Shown here in pieces: positions 8,001 to 16,927 of a stretch of 37,402 bases of DNA. Position 1 is the stretch's first letter, and every line of letters begins with the position of its first letter. The stretch covers positions 1-37,402 of the forward strand of contig JAZFYD010000143.1 in the NCBI GenBank assembly GCA_036443405.1, written 5' to 3'. The notes under the pieces were generated by a model that made no database searches, was not told the origin of the DNA, and was given only the letters and a program-made list of their open reading frames with translations. This DNA is from JAZFYD01 sp036443405. GTDB lineage: Bacteria > Planctomycetota > PLA2. Position numbers and translations under genes: made by a program.

Positions 8001-9851
8001 TCAGTACGTGAGAACAAGTTTGCGACCCGGGGCGGTCAGGCCGTATGCGTTGGTGTACGCGTCGATTTCGAATAGCGGGTCGATCCTGCGATCGTCGACC
8101 AGGATGCCCAGCGCCGAGGCGGCGGACTCCCTCATCGTGTGCTTGAGCCTCTTGCTCGACAGAACCTTGAGCAGCGGATCGATGGCCGCGTTGCTTCCCA
8201 GGTGGCTCAGCGCCGCCACCATGTGGACCTGCACCGAGACGGACTTCGTCATGACCAGTTTGTCCACCAGCAGCTTGGCTGTCGCACGCCGGCCGAGGAA
8301 ACCGAGCGCCAGCGACGCGTCTTCCACAACGGTGTTTGAGCCGTCATCGAGGGCTTGGACGAGCGTCTGCTCGATCTCGGGCGTCGGACGCCGCAACAGG
8401 CCGAGCCCCTGGATCGCGGGAGCGCGCACGCCGACGGTCAGTCGTTTGCGCTGCAAGCACTGAAAGAGGTGGTCCCGCGCATCCTCGGCGCCGGAGAGTC
8501 CAACCGCGATCGAGAGCGCGGCGGTTCGCTCGATCTCCTTGGAGCGTTGCAGGCTGTTGAGAAGGAACTTGCGCAGCCCCTTGTTGTCCGGGTCGCGCTG
8601 ACTTGCGATGCCCAGCGCGAGCGCAGCGTACGGCCGGACGACCATGTTCGCGTCGTCGACGGCCTTGCGCAACAGCGGGATTCCGATCGGCGTGAACGCC
8701 GTGCCCATGCCGATCGCCGCATAACCTTGCACGAGCCGGTCACGGTCCCGGTCGAACGCACGCAATAGGGCCTTTTGCCCGCGCAGGCGGTGCGCCTCCG
8801 ACAGTGCGTCGGAGCGCATCAGGAGCCCGAGGCCGAGCGCGGCACTGCGGCGCGTGTGCGCGCGGACGCTGCGGGAGGTCAGCAGACGGGCGAGCACCGG
8901 GACGGCGGACGGGTCGGCGGTCATCGCCAGGCCGAGCGCCGCGCGCCCACGCGCAACATCGTTGAGCTTTCTGCCGTTGAACTTACCGCGCGTGACTGCT
9001 TCCATCAGGATCGGGACGAGCTTGGGGTCACGCGTCAGGCCGCACGCGTAGAGCAACGTTGAGGCATCGGCCGACTTCGTCTTGGCGGCACACCGCACGG
9101 CCAGTTGGTGTCCGAGCACTCGGTCGTCGCGCCCGCGCATGCTCACCGCGAGGATGGCCAGCCGGCGAGTGTGTGACGACATCCAGACCTTGTCCTTCAA
9201 CAGACGGTCGTAGAACCTGCGAACCTTGTCCCGCAACGCGGGGTTCTCGACACGAGCGAGCGAACCGAGGCCGATGGCGGCGGACTCATAGATCTTCGTC
9301 GGCTGCTCCCGTTTGCGCAGCACAGACAGGAAGCGCTCGACGTCCTCTTCGTTGCCCGCGCGCCCGAGCGCACGCAATGCGGCCGCACGGACGCCGGTGT
9401 CGATCGAACTGTCCGCGGACCGGCGCAGGGCCGCGACCACTCTCTCACGTGTCGCCGCGTTCTCCCGAGCCACGGCGGCCGCGGAGCCGCCCGAGATGAC
9501 ATCCTTGCTCGCGATCGTGCGGCGCAGGCCGAGCATGTGCTCGCGGTTGAGTTCCCACCAGATGCGCCACGAGGCTGCGTAGCTGACCCCGCCGGAGCGG
9601 GGACCGGCCCGGTTTCCACCGCGGGGGTTCGGACGGGTGGGCGTGGTCGGCCCCGGCGTCGGATCCGGCGCGGGCGCATCATTCGGCGTGTCCTGGTCGG
9701 GCCCAGGTAGCGGCGTCGGGGGCGGGGGAGGATCCGGATCCGACGGCGGGAGCGGGGGCGGATCCTCGGCCGGGGGGGGGAGGTCGCAGATGCTCCATGC
9801 GACGGGCATGGGTGCGGTGAAGAGCAGCAGGGTGATGAGGAGCTTGCGCAT
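8001..9851 (-). CDS. exported HEAT-repeat protein with proline-rich N-terminal linker
   Basis: The product has 616 residues. The start ATG at 9851 gives a signal peptide (M-R-K-L-L-I-T-L-L-L-F-T-A-P-M-P-V-A-W-S) followed by about 55 residues that are mostly Pro, Asp and Gly. From about residue 110 to 600 there are repeated helical pairs of HEAT/PBS-lyase type, with recurring A-A-x-x-A-L-G-x-L, R-x-x-A-A-L-G-L-G-L-L and A-L-S-H-L-G-x-x-A-A-I-D-P-L-L. HEAT arrays outside the cytoplasm serve as protein-protein scaffolds, and no catalytic motif is visible. It is monocistronic and convergent with the DinB gene, 27 bases away. Confidence 0.9.
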   Translation of the reverse strand: MRKLLITLLLFTAPMPVAWSICDLPPPAEDPPPLPPSDPDPPPPPTPLPGPDQDTPNDAPAPDPTPGPTTPTRPNPRGGNRAGPRSGGVSYAASWRIWWELNREHMLGLRRTIASKDVISGGSAAAVARENAATRERVVAALRRSADSSIDTGVRAAALRALGRAGNEEDVERFLSVLRKREQPTKIYESAAIGLGSLARVENPALRDKVRRFYDRLLKDKVWMSSHTRRLAILAVSMRGRDDRVLGHQLAVRCAAKTKSADASTLLYACGLTRDPKLVPILMEAVTRGKFNGRKLNDVARGRAALGLAMTADPSAVPVLARLLTSRSVRAHTRRSAALGLGLLMRSDALSEAHRLRGQKALLRAFDRDRDRLVQGYAAIGMGTAFTPIGIPLLRKAVDDANMVVRPYAALALGIASQRDPDNKGLRKFLLNSLQRSKEIERTAALSIAVGLSGAEDARDHLFQCLQRKRLTVGVRAPAIQGLGLLRRPTPEIEQTLVQALDDGSNTVVEDASLALGFLGRRATAKLLVDKLVMTKSVSVQVHMVAALSHLGSNAAIDPLLKVLSSKRLKHTMRESAASALGILVDDRRIDPLFEIDAYTNAYGLTAPGRKLVLTY

Positions 9852-9998
9852 CTAGGTGCCTTTCGAGGGCGTACGGCGCGACGGCCGCGCCGCGCACACT
9901 CGCAAAAGCAAAGTTCGTTCCAGCGCTCAGAGGCCCGAGAAAGCCGGAAATCGGAGTGCGGGGTGGCGTTTCCGTAGCGATTCGGTGACGCCCCGGGC

Positions 9999-10937
9999 CT
10001 AGAGCAAGGTCGCACCGACGATTTCGTCGTGTGCCGCGAAACGGTCCGGCCGCAACGCCGATATATCGATGCTGGTCTTTTCGCCGCGCCACAGTTGGGC
10101 GGCGAGTTGGCCCAGCGCGGGCGCGTGCATCACGCCGTGGCCGGACGAGCCGTTCACGCGCAGTACGCCGTCCTGAAAGCCGAGCAGCGCGTGTTCGTCG
10201 GGGCTCATCTCGTAGTAACCGGACCAGCCGCCGTCGATCGGGACCTCGCGCAGACACGGCACGCACTCGTGCGCACGAGGGACGATGCGCTCGCGATCAG
10301 GGTGCAGCAGCAGGACGCGGTCGTCGCGCACGCGCAGGTGGAAGCCGTCGTCGACAAACACCGTCATCGGCATATTCGTCGGAAGCGCGTCGGTCGGCGC
10401 GGTGGTGACGATGTGCCGCTCTTCGGGCACGACCGGTGGCCCCGTCCACGCGCCGCGCGCGTCGATGTCGAACGTGTCCGCACTTTCGCCGTAGCGAATC
10501 TCCACGCCGAGATCGCGCGCCCGGTCGAGGTAACCGCGGAGTACGTCGAGGGGGTGGACGAACCCGTCCTCCGGGCTGAACAGGCCGCCGACGACCGGCT
10601 TGATGAACGGGTTGAGTTCCGCGATCTCGTCCGGCGTGACCTCCCGCGCCTTTGTGAGCGGCGTCAGCGTGTTGCGCAGTGTGTCGAGAACTGCCTCCGT
10701 CTCAGCCAGGAACAGGTAACCCGCCGCATCGATGTTGAGGTGCGGACGCGACAGCAGCGAGAGGCGCGTGTTGATCTCGCTTGCAAAGTGCGTGCGGAAG
10801 CCGCCCGTTGCCTTGCCGGTGCTTCCAAGTCCCGGCTCCGCCTCGCGTTCCACGACGATGACATTGCGTTCGCCCTGCTCGGCTAGATGACAAGCCACGC
10901 TGGCGCCGATGACGCCCGCTCCCGCGATGACGACCAC
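9999..10937 (-). CDS. FAD-dependent oxidoreductase, DAO (sarcosine/glycine oxidase) family, shortened
   Basis: The protein has 312 residues. The GTG start at 10937 opens directly on the dinucleotide-binding fold V-V-I-A-G-A-G-V-I-G-A-S-V-A, followed by the V-V-E-R-E acidic end of strand 2. G-S-T-G-K-A-T-G-G-F matches the G-x-S-x-x-S/T-G-G-x-R region of the DAO family, and the end has N-G-S-S-G-H-G-V-M-H-A-P-A-L-G, the FAD-binding C-terminal signature. Typical members are about 370-390 residues. Here the segment between the S-R-P-H-L helix and the G-Y-L-F-L-A strand, and the segment around D-A-R-G-A-W, look shortened. Likely chemistry is oxidation of a secondary or primary amine with FAD; the substrate is unknown. 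Confidence 0.85.
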   Translation of the reverse strand: MVVIAGAGVIGASVACHLAEQGERNVIVVEREAEPGLGSTGKATGGFRTHFASEINTRLSLLSRPHLNIDAAGYLFLAETEAVLDTLRNTLTPLTKAREVTPDEIAELNPFIKPVVGGLFSPEDGFVHPLDVLRGYLDRARDLGVEIRYGESADTFDIDARGAWTGPPVVPEERHIVTTAPTDALPTNMPMTVFVDDGFHLRVRDDRVLLLHPDRERIVPRAHECVPCLREVPIDGGWSGYYEMSPDEHALLGFQDGVLRVNGSSGHGVMHAPALGQLAAQLWRGEKTSIDISALRPDRFAAHDEIVGATLL

Positions 10938-11086
10938 ACGGAGATCCTAGCGCACCGATGACGGCGAACAGGACCACGGTTCCGAGCATGGCTTTGGAGA
11001 ATCAGCAGGGTCCCGCCGTCCGCCGCGAATGATAGCGTTGATATCTTCAGTTTCGGCCATCGGCGCGTCGCGCACGGGAGGGTGTT

Positions 11087-11830
11087 GTGCAGGGTTTTGG
11101 AATCGCATCGTTCGGGGAGCTCTACGCCGGTCAGTACGACGCACGGCTTCACCCAGCCATGGAGTCGGAGACGAAGGACTCGGTCGAAGTGCTCGCCGAA
11201 CTCGCGGGCGGCGGGAGGGTTCTCGAACTGGCGATCGGTACGGGCCGCGTGGCGATTCCGTTGGCGGAACGCGGCCTGGACGTGCACGGCATCGAGGCCT
11301 CGAAAGAGATGGTTGCCAAGTTGCGCGAAAAACCCGGCGGCGCCGCGATCCCGGTGACCATCGGCGACATGGCGGACGTGGGTGTGGACGGCGAGTTCAA
11401 ACTCGTCTTTTTGGTGTTCAACACGATCTTCAATCTCACGTCGCAGGAAGCGCAGGTACGGCTGTTCGACAACGTGTCGCGGCGCCTCACCGCGGACGGG
11501 GTGTTCGTGGTGGAGACGTTCGTTCCCGAATGGGAGCTGTCGGGTTTCATCAAGCACAAGGCGGTGCGCGGGACCCGGGCCACGAACGACTCGGCGGGCT
11601 TCGAAGTCGTCGAACACGATCCGGTGGCCCAGACGCTCGACTACCAACGCGTGTTCGCGACGGCGAAGGGAACACAACTCGCGCCGCTCGCGATGCGTTA
11701 CGCCTATCCCGGGGAGCTCGACCTCATGGCGCGCCTGGCCGGCCTTTCGCTGCGCGATCGTTGGGGCTGGTGGGACCGATCCCCGTTCACGGCCGACAGC
11801 ATGAGGCACGTCTCCGTCTACGCGCGTTGA
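11087..11830 (+). CDS. class I SAM-dependent methyltransferase
   Basis: The protein has 247 residues. The GTG at 11087 is chosen because GGGAGG lies at 11077-11082. The SAM-binding motif I is R-V-L-E-L-A-I-G-T-G-R-V-A-I-P-L (about residues 44-59), and motif II has the acidic residue in D-V-H-G-I-E-A-S. Motif III is G-D-M-A-D-V-G and motif IV F-K-L-V-F-L-V-F-N-T-I-F-N-L. The N-terminal F-G-E-L-Y-A-G-Q-Y-D motif is typical of small-molecule methyltransferases of this size. The substrate is unknown. It is divergent from the FAD oxidoreductase, with about 150 bases between them. Confidence 0.9.
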   Translation: MQGFGIASFGELYAGQYDARLHPAMESETKDSVEVLAELAGGGRVLELAIGTGRVAIPLAERGLDVHGIEASKEMVAKLREKPGGAAIPVTIGDMADVGVDGEFKLVFLVFNTIFNLTSQEAQVRLFDNVSRRLTADGVFVVETFVPEWELSGFIKHKAVRGTRATNDSAGFEVVEHDPVAQTLDYQRVFATAKGTQLAPLAMRYAYPGELDLMARLAGLSLRDRWGWWDRSPFTADSMRHVSVYAR

Positions 11831-11931
11831 CGCATCGCCGCGCGACGCTCGCCGGAGCGGCGCCCTCGGCGAATCTCGCCGAAGTGCAACCGCGGCGCGC
11901 CTCCGCTAGAATCCGCCGCCGGAGGACAAAC

Positions 11932-12678
11932 ATGCGGAACCTCGTGGTTGGGTTGTTTCTGTGCGCGGCCGCGTTCGGCGACACGCTTGAGATGAAGGAC
12001 GGGCGCCTGCTCTCCGGGACCTACATGGGCGGGAGCCAGAACACCATTCGCTTCAAGGCGAAGGGGCAGACGATGACGCTGCCCGTGCAGGACATCCTCG
12101 CGCTCACGCTGGAGCGCGCAGGCGGCGCGGCCGGTGGGTCTGCGGCTCCCGCTGCGGGCGCGGCGGCGGCTCCCGCGGCCGCTCAGCCGATGGCGCCCGG
12201 CGCGGCGGTGACGGTTCCGCCCGGCACGCCCTTGATCATCCGGACCAAGGACTTGATCGACTCGTCGCGACAGAAGTCGGGCCACAGGTTCACCGGAGTG
12301 CTCGAATTCGATCTCGTGGTCAACAAACAACTCGTCGCAAAGAAGGGCACGAAGGTTTACGGCGTGCTGCTTGAGGTGAAAAAGGGCGGTCGGCTCAGAA
12401 GGAAAGCCGAGCTGCGCCTCGAACTCAACACGATCGCGATCAACAACCAGCCGGTGAAGATCGAGACCGGCGGTTTCGGCTTGAAGGGCGAGGGACAAGG
12501 CACTGGGAAGAAGGTCGTCGTCGGTGCGGTCATCGGTGGGATCGCCAAGGGCAAGAAAGGCAGGCGGCGGGGCGCGGCGGTCGGCTTGACGGCGGCGGCG
12601 TTGTCGAGCAAACAGATTCGGGTGCCGCCCGGCACGCTGATGGAGTTCCAGCTCAAGGCCGCGTTCACGGTGAAATAG
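11932..12678 (+). CDS. exported protein with SH3/LSm-like N-terminal domain
   Basis: The protein has 248 residues. The start ATG at 11932 follows GGAGG at 11921-11925 and gives a short signal peptide (M-R-N-L-V-V-G-L-F-L-C-A-A-A-F-G). The first domain (T-L-E-M-K-D-G-R-L-L-S-G-T-Y-M-G-G to L-P-V-Q-D-I-L-A-L) has the pattern of small beta-barrel domains found on exported proteins in Acidobacteria and Planctomycetota. An Ala/Gly/Pro linker follows, then a beta-rich domain starting V-P-P-G-T-P-L-I-I-R-T and a Gly/Lys-rich hydrophobic stretch (V-V-V-G-A-V-I-G-G-I-A-K-G-K-K-G) that resembles a glycine-zipper. The next gene starts two bases after the stop, so they form an operon. The function is unknown. 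Confidence 0.82.
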   Translation: MRNLVVGLFLCAAAFGDTLEMKDGRLLSGTYMGGSQNTIRFKAKGQTMTLPVQDILALTLERAGGAAGGSAAPAAGAAAAPAAAQPMAPGAAVTVPPGTPLIIRTKDLIDSSRQKSGHRFTGVLEFDLVVNKQLVAKKGTKVYGVLLEVKKGGRLRRKAELRLELNTIAINNQPVKIETGGFGLKGEGQGTGKKVVVGAVIGGIAKGKKGRRRGAAVGLTAAALSSKQIRVPPGTLMEFQLKAAFTVK

Positions 12679-12680
12679 AC

Positions 12681-13253
12681 ATGAAGAAGCTGCTGCCCCT
12701 CACCCTGCTCATGGCCGCGTGCGCGACGACGACGTCGAGCGACTCCGGCTTCTTGGACGACTACTCGATCCTCGCGCCGAATCCCGACGTGACGGATTCG
12801 CAGCGCTGGATCTCCGCGGACATCGGCCAATACGACCGCATCCTCGTCGCGCCGTTCGTCGCGTACTTCCATAAAAACGTGGCCGGCAAGCCCGTGAACG
12901 CGAACGAGCTGGACGACCTGCTGACGCGCCTGCGCGGTTTCGTCATCGATGCGTTGGCGGAGGACTCACTCATGGCGACCGAACCCGGCCCCGGTGTGCT
13001 GCGTCTCGAAGTCGCGGTGACCGATCTGCACGAGCAGCCGGCGAAGGGCTCCGGCCTCGGCCTGGGAAGCGCCAACCTCGAGATGCGCGCCACCGACAGT
13101 GAGACCGGCGCGCTCCTCGCGGCCGCCGTCCATCGCGCGAAGCTCGGCGGGCTCGATAACGCCGGCGACGGCAAGTGGGCACCCGCACGGGCGGCGGCGA
13201 AGAGTTGGGCCCAACGAGTTGCGTTGGCGCTCGACGGCGCGCTCGACGGCTAA
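12681..13253 (+). CDS. DUF3313-like lipoprotein
   Basis: The protein has 190 residues. It starts with a lipoprotein signal (M-K-K-L-L-P-L-T-L-L-M-A-A-C), with the probable lipidated Cys at residue 14. The mature part begins with a Thr/Ser-rich stretch. It then has S-G-F-L-D-D-Y-S-I-L and Y-D-R-I-L-V-A-P-F, which together fit the DUF3313 family of outer-membrane-associated lipoproteins. A second half with L-R-L-E-V-A-V-T-D-L and a C-terminal A-x-x-W-A-Q-R helix completes the pattern. The ATG lies two bases after the stop of the preceding exported protein, so the two are co-transcribed and may act together in the envelope. The biochemical role is unknown. Confidence 0.85.
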   Translation: MKKLLPLTLLMAACATTTSSDSGFLDDYSILAPNPDVTDSQRWISADIGQYDRILVAPFVAYFHKNVAGKPVNANELDDLLTRLRGFVIDALAEDSLMATEPGPGVLRLEVAVTDLHEQPAKGSGLGLGSANLEMRATDSETGALLAAAVHRAKLGGLDNAGDGKWAPARAAAKSWAQRVALALDGALDG

Positions 13254-13279
13254 CGGTTGCGCTCGGGCGCTCTGCGAGG

Positions 13280-14380
13280 TCAGCTCTGCCGCGCGAGGCC
13301 CATCATTCGCGCGAAAGCGGTTGCGAGTTCGGCGATGTCGAGTTCGAGGGCAGATTCGCCGATCGTGACTTCGGTCCTCGACGTATCTGGTTGCTCTCCG
13401 GCGCGAGCGCCACCGACGATCCACAGGCCCGTTTCTCTCGCGACCTGATCGCGCGCGCTCGCGATCGCGTCCGGCGTTGCGTTGAAGTGCAGGTGGAACA
13501 TGTTGACCTGCGGCGGGTTGGGGATGAGCTCGATGCCCTCCACCGCGGCGATCAGTGGCGCGAGTTCCATCGCGCGCTCGCGGTACGCGGACATCCGGAC
13601 GAGCTGCGGTTCGAGACGCATCGCGGCCGACGCGGCGGCGACGAGGCTCGATGCGAGGTTGCCGCCCTGGCGGCGTTGCCAGATCGCCGCTTCCTCGATG
13701 AAGTCCTTCGCGCCCAGCAGCATCGAGCCCGGTAGCGCGCCGATGCCTTTGTAGAACGACACGTACGCCGAATCGAATTCGCCGCAGATCTCCGGGAACG
13801 GCCGGTCGTAGAAGACCTGCGCTTCCCACAAGCGCGCGCCGTCGAGATGCAAGCGCGTGTTTTGCGAACGCGCCAGCCCGGTCAGCTCGCGTAACTCCTC
13901 CCACGTCGGGAGCTGTCCGCCGTTTTCGCGTGTAGGCAGTTCGATCAGAAGCGCGGCGAGCGGGTCCGTGACCTCGCGGAGGTCGGCCGCCAAAATCGGG
14001 CGCTCTGTGGGGCCGATCAGCGTAGACCGCAGGTTGTGCAACTCTGCGTAACCGGCTTGCTCGTGCAATTCCAAGTGACTCGTCGGGTGAAAGCCCACGT
14101 GATCCGATTCCGCGCGATCCGCCCAAATCCGCAGCGCGATCTGTTGGCCCATGGTGCCGCTCGGCATGAAACGGGCCGCTTCGAATCCGAGCAACTCGGC
14201 TACGCGCGCTTCGAAGCTCTGCAGGAACTCGCCGTCTCCGTACTCGTCGTGGTTGAGTCCTTGCGCGCGACACCACGCCGCGACCCGCTCGAATTCGTCG
14301 GCGGGGTTTCGATTTCCGTGGCCGACTAGCTTGCGGCACGCCCGGGCTAGCGCGATGCGTTCCTGGTTCGGAGGGCTCAC
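13280..14380 (-). CDS. PLP-dependent threonine aldolase-like / beta-eliminating lyase
   Basis: The protein has 366 residues, normal for the family. The GTG at 14380 overlaps the TGA of the upstream MDR gene (GTGA at 14380-14377), which indicates translational coupling. The longer open frame upstream is the MDR gene read in a wrong frame. Fold-type I PLP features are visible: S-G-T-M-G-Q-Q near residue 74, R-L-H-L-D-G-A-R-L-W-E-A with Asp180 as the pyridine-nitrogen ligand, and S-F-Y-K-G-I-G-A-L-P-G with Lys211 as the Schiff-base lysine. It would cleave beta-hydroxy amino acids to glycine and an aldehyde, or carry out a related elimination. The N-terminal ~45 residues are an extension compared with short threonine aldolases. 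Confidence 0.9.
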   Translation of the reverse strand: MSPPNQERIALARACRKLVGHGNRNPADEFERVAAWCRAQGLNHDEYGDGEFLQSFEARVAELLGFEAARFMPSGTMGQQIALRIWADRAESDHVGFHPTSHLELHEQAGYAELHNLRSTLIGPTERPILAADLREVTDPLAALLIELPTRENGGQLPTWEELRELTGLARSQNTRLHLDGARLWEAQVFYDRPFPEICGEFDSAYVSFYKGIGALPGSMLLGAKDFIEEAAIWQRRQGGNLASSLVAAASAAMRLEPQLVRMSAYRERAMELAPLIAAVEGIELIPNPPQVNMFHLHFNATPDAIASARDQVARETGLWIVGGARAGEQPDTSRTEVTIGESALELDIAELATAFARMMGLARQS

Positions 14381-15330
14381 GACGCCTGTACCGTGATGAC
14401 GACCTTGCCGCGGACCTTGCCGTCTCCGAGGTGTTGGATCGCTTGCGGAACGTCGCTCAGCGGGAACCGGCGGTCGATGACCGGTTTGATCTTGCCCGAC
14501 TCCAACAGCTCCGTGAGCACCGCCAGGTCCTTTTCGTTGGGCTGCGCGATGTACGCCGCCATCTTCTTGCCGCCAAACAAGACGGCGCGAAGCGTTCGCA
14601 TCGGCGCTCCCGCGGCGACGACATAGATGCCGCCGGCCGTGAGGGCGCGCTTGCAGTCCGCCAGCGGGTGTTTCCCCGCGAGGTCGAGGATCAGGTCGTA
14701 ACGCTTGTCGCTTTGGGTGAAATCGTCTTGGTGGTAGTCGATGACGTGGTCCGCGCCGAGCGAGCGCACGAGATCCACCTTCGTCGTGCTGCACACGCCG
14801 GTCACCTCGGCGCCGTAGGACTTGGCGATCTGCACGGCATAGGTGCCAACGCCGCCGGACGCGCCGTTGATCAGCACCGTGTGTCCCGCGCGAATCCGGC
14901 CCTTGTCGCGCAGGCCCTGCAGGGCCGTGAGCGCGGAAACCGGAACGGCCGCGGCCTCTTCGTAGGAGAGACTCGTCGGTTTCGGCGCGATGTTCTTCTC
15001 GGCGACGCACACGTACTCGGCGAACGCGCCTCCGCCGGTGCTCTCACCGTAGACCGCGTCGCCGGGCTGAAACCGCGTGACCCCCGCGCCGACGGATTCC
15101 ACCGTTCCGGCGAACTCGTGTCCGAGGACCGGCCGCTTCGGCTTGAACACTCCCTGGTACAGGCGAACCGCCCAGATCGTGCCGGTCAGCAAGTGCCAGT
15201 CGCCCGCGCCGACGCCCGCCGCGTGTACCCGCACGAGCACTTCGCGCTCCCCGGCGGTGGGTTGGTCGACTTCCTCGAGTTGCATGACCTCGAGAGGTGC
15301 CCCGTACTTTTTGTAGACAATCGCTTTCAT
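14377..15330 (-). CDS. NAD(P)-dependent medium-chain dehydrogenase/reductase, quinone-oxidoreductase-like
   Basis: The protein has 317 residues and starts at ATG 15330 with M-K-A-I-V-Y-K-K-Y-G, a classic MDR start. G-H-E-F-A-G-T-V-E-S-V-G is the MDR signature, and the Zn-ligand loop of true alcohol dehydrogenases is absent. The nucleotide fold has I-N-G-A-S-G-G-V-G-T-Y-A-V-Q (about residue 145), as in zeta-crystallin and quinone oxidoreductases. The last segment, G-K-V-V-I-T-V, is also typical. It probably reduces quinones or alpha,beta-unsaturated carbonyls with NAD(P)H. It is coupled by a 4-base overlap to the downstream aldolase-like gene. Confidence 0.92.
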   Translation of the reverse strand: MKAIVYKKYGAPLEVMQLEEVDQPTAGEREVLVRVHAAGVGAGDWHLLTGTIWAVRLYQGVFKPKRPVLGHEFAGTVESVGAGVTRFQPGDAVYGESTGGGAFAEYVCVAEKNIAPKPTSLSYEEAAAVPVSALTALQGLRDKGRIRAGHTVLINGASGGVGTYAVQIAKSYGAEVTGVCSTTKVDLVRSLGADHVIDYHQDDFTQSDKRYDLILDLAGKHPLADCKRALTAGGIYVVAAGAPMRTLRAVLFGGKKMAAYIAQPNEKDLAVLTELLESGKIKPVIDRRFPLSDVPQAIQHLGDGKVRGKVVITVQAS

Positions 15331-15356
15331 GGCTGGCGTCAGCCTACGCCAGGACC

Positions 15357-15953
15357 CTAGCCCTGGAGTAGTTTGGCAACGCGCCGCCGCACATAAGGCA
15401 ACACGTCCGTCGCGAACCACGGGTTCCTACGCATCCAGATGTTGTTGCGCGGGCTCGGGTGCGGCAGCGGAATCCGCGTGGGCCGGTAGCGTTTCCAGTT
15501 CCGAACGGTTTCCGTGAGGTTCTTCTCGGCAGACTCGAGATGCCAGCGCATGGCGTAGGCGCCGATCACCAGAGTCAATTCGATGTTGGGGAGCCGTCCC
15601 AGCAGGTCGTCGTGCCACGTTTCCGCGCACTCCGGTCGCGGAGGAAGGTCGCCCGACTTTCCCGTGCCCGGATAACAAAACCCCATCGGCACGATCGCGA
15701 TCTTCTTCTCGTCGTAAAACGTCTTGCGATCAACACCCATCCACTCGCGCAAACGATCTCCGCTCGGATCGTCGAATGGGACGCCGGACTCGTGTACGCG
15801 GCGTCCCGGCGCCTGTCCCGCGACCAGGATGCGCGCGGACTCTTGCGCCCGGACCACCGGCCGGACCCCGTGCGGCAGATGCGGTTCACAGATCGTGCAC
15901 CTACGAATCCGGCCGAGCAGCGCGTCGAGCGACGATTTTCTTGAACTTGCCAT
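15357..15953 (-). CDS. uracil-DNA glycosylase superfamily protein
   Basis: The protein has 198 residues and starts at ATG 15953 (M-A-S-S-R-K-S-S-L). Motif 1 of the UDG fold is I-L-V-A-G-Q-A-P-G-R-R-V-H-E-S-G-V-P-F-D-D (about 42-62), and motif 2 is H-P-S-P-R-N-N near residue 170. The N-terminal C-T-I-C pair (residues 19-22) precedes it, as in some members of this branch. The members are mostly annotated only by fold, and direct activity on uracil in DNA is likely but not certain. It lies 26 bases downstream of the MDR gene end on the same strand and about 43 bases after the nitrilase-family gene, so all four minus-strand genes could be one transcript. Confidence 0.88.
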   Translation of the reverse strand: MASSRKSSLDALLGRIRRCTICEPHLPHGVRPVVRAQESARILVAGQAPGRRVHESGVPFDDPSGDRLREWMGVDRKTFYDEKKIAIVPMGFCYPGTGKSGDLPPRPECAETWHDDLLGRLPNIELTLVIGAYAMRWHLESAEKNLTETVRNWKRYRPTRIPLPHPSPRNNIWMRRNPWFATDVLPYVRRRVAKLLQG

Positions 15954-15996
15954 CGTGCCGAGGGGTTGGATGCCGTCACGCCTCGCGGGGTTCGTT

Positions 15997-16788
15997 TCAG
16001 CGATCACCGAGCATCGTGGTGTGCGTGCGCCAGCCTGTTTCGCTCTCGGTCGCCACCGCGATCCCGGCGCCCCGCGGCTCGAGTTGCGCCAGCAGTTCGC
16101 CCGTCTCCGCCCAGATCGCGCTGCTTCCGGCCGCTTCGAGTCCGCCGGTTCTGCCGCCGAAGTTCGAGAGCACGACGCACACGGAGTGCTTGGCCGCATA
16201 GGCCTGAAGTTTCGCCGTCTCCTCTTCGAGTTCGTTCGGCGTGAAGAACATGCTGGCCAAGTAGCAGCCCGCATCGCGATCCGCCGCGGCCTGCGCATGC
16301 GCCGGGCGGCCCGTGTCGGCGCAAACGGCGATTGCGGCAGTGTGCCCGCCGAAGTGCACAAGGGGGTTGCGGTCACCCGGGTTGAAGACGGTGTTCTCCG
16401 CGGGCGGCACCGCACCGCCGGGATTGGTTTCCGGAGGGAACGCTCCGAGGTGTTGTTTGGTGTAGAGATCCACCGACCCGTTTGGCAACAGGATGAACGC
16501 GCCGATGTGGAGTTTCTCGCCCACACGCGCGGGCGCGCCGACGATCAGCGTCATCTCTATCGTCTCCGCGAGCGCTCGCAACGCGTCGAGGCGCATGTCC
16601 TCCTCGGAAAACGCAAGCGTGTGCGCGAGGTCCAGTTCGTAACCCGTCAGGGAGAGTTCGGGGAACAGGAGCACGCGCGCGCGTGCCTTCGCAGCCGCGA
16701 GAGCGAGCCGGACGTGCTCCTCGAGGTTGGCGTCCACGTCGCCGCGAACCGGGATCGTTTGGGCGGTGGCGATTGTCCGTGTGGTCAC
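15997..16788 (-). CDS. carbon-nitrogen hydrolase (nitrilase superfamily)
   Basis: The protein has 263 residues. The GTG at 16788 starts it as V-T-T-R-T-I-A-T-A-Q, which is the first strand of the fold. The longer frame to 16911 adds unnatural sequence. The catalytic triad is complete: Glu44 in F-P-E-L-S-L-T-G-Y, Lys111 in Y-T-K-Q-H-L-G and Cys156 in A-V-C-A-D-T-G. The enzyme should hydrolyse an amide or nitrile to acid plus ammonia; the substrate is unknown. The first gene of the probable minus-strand run 16788-13280. Confidence 0.92.
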   Translation of the reverse strand: MTTRTIATAQTIPVRGDVDANLEEHVRLALAAAKARARVLLFPELSLTGYELDLAHTLAFSEEDMRLDALRALAETIEMTLIVGAPARVGEKLHIGAFILLPNGSVDLYTKQHLGAFPPETNPGGAVPPAENTVFNPGDRNPLVHFGGHTAAIAVCADTGRPAHAQAAADRDAGCYLASMFFTPNELEEETAKLQAYAAKHSVCVVLSNFGGRTGGLEAAGSSAIWAETGELLAQLEPRGAGIAVATESETGWRTHTTMLGDR

Positions 16789-16927
16789 GTCGCAACCGTA
16801 GCACGCGCGCGACGGGTCTGTGCTGCGCCACGAACTCCATCCGATGATGGCGCGAACGCACGCCAGCACTCGCGAAAAAGTTACCTGGCACGCGGCGGCC
16901 AGCCAGGACAAGGTCTGGCGGGACTCG

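Noticed and set aside
14381..15010. 210-residue N-terminal extension of the aldolase-like frame
   Set aside because: It overlaps the MDR gene in another frame and is Arg-rich; the GTG at 14380, overlapping the MDR stop, is the better start.
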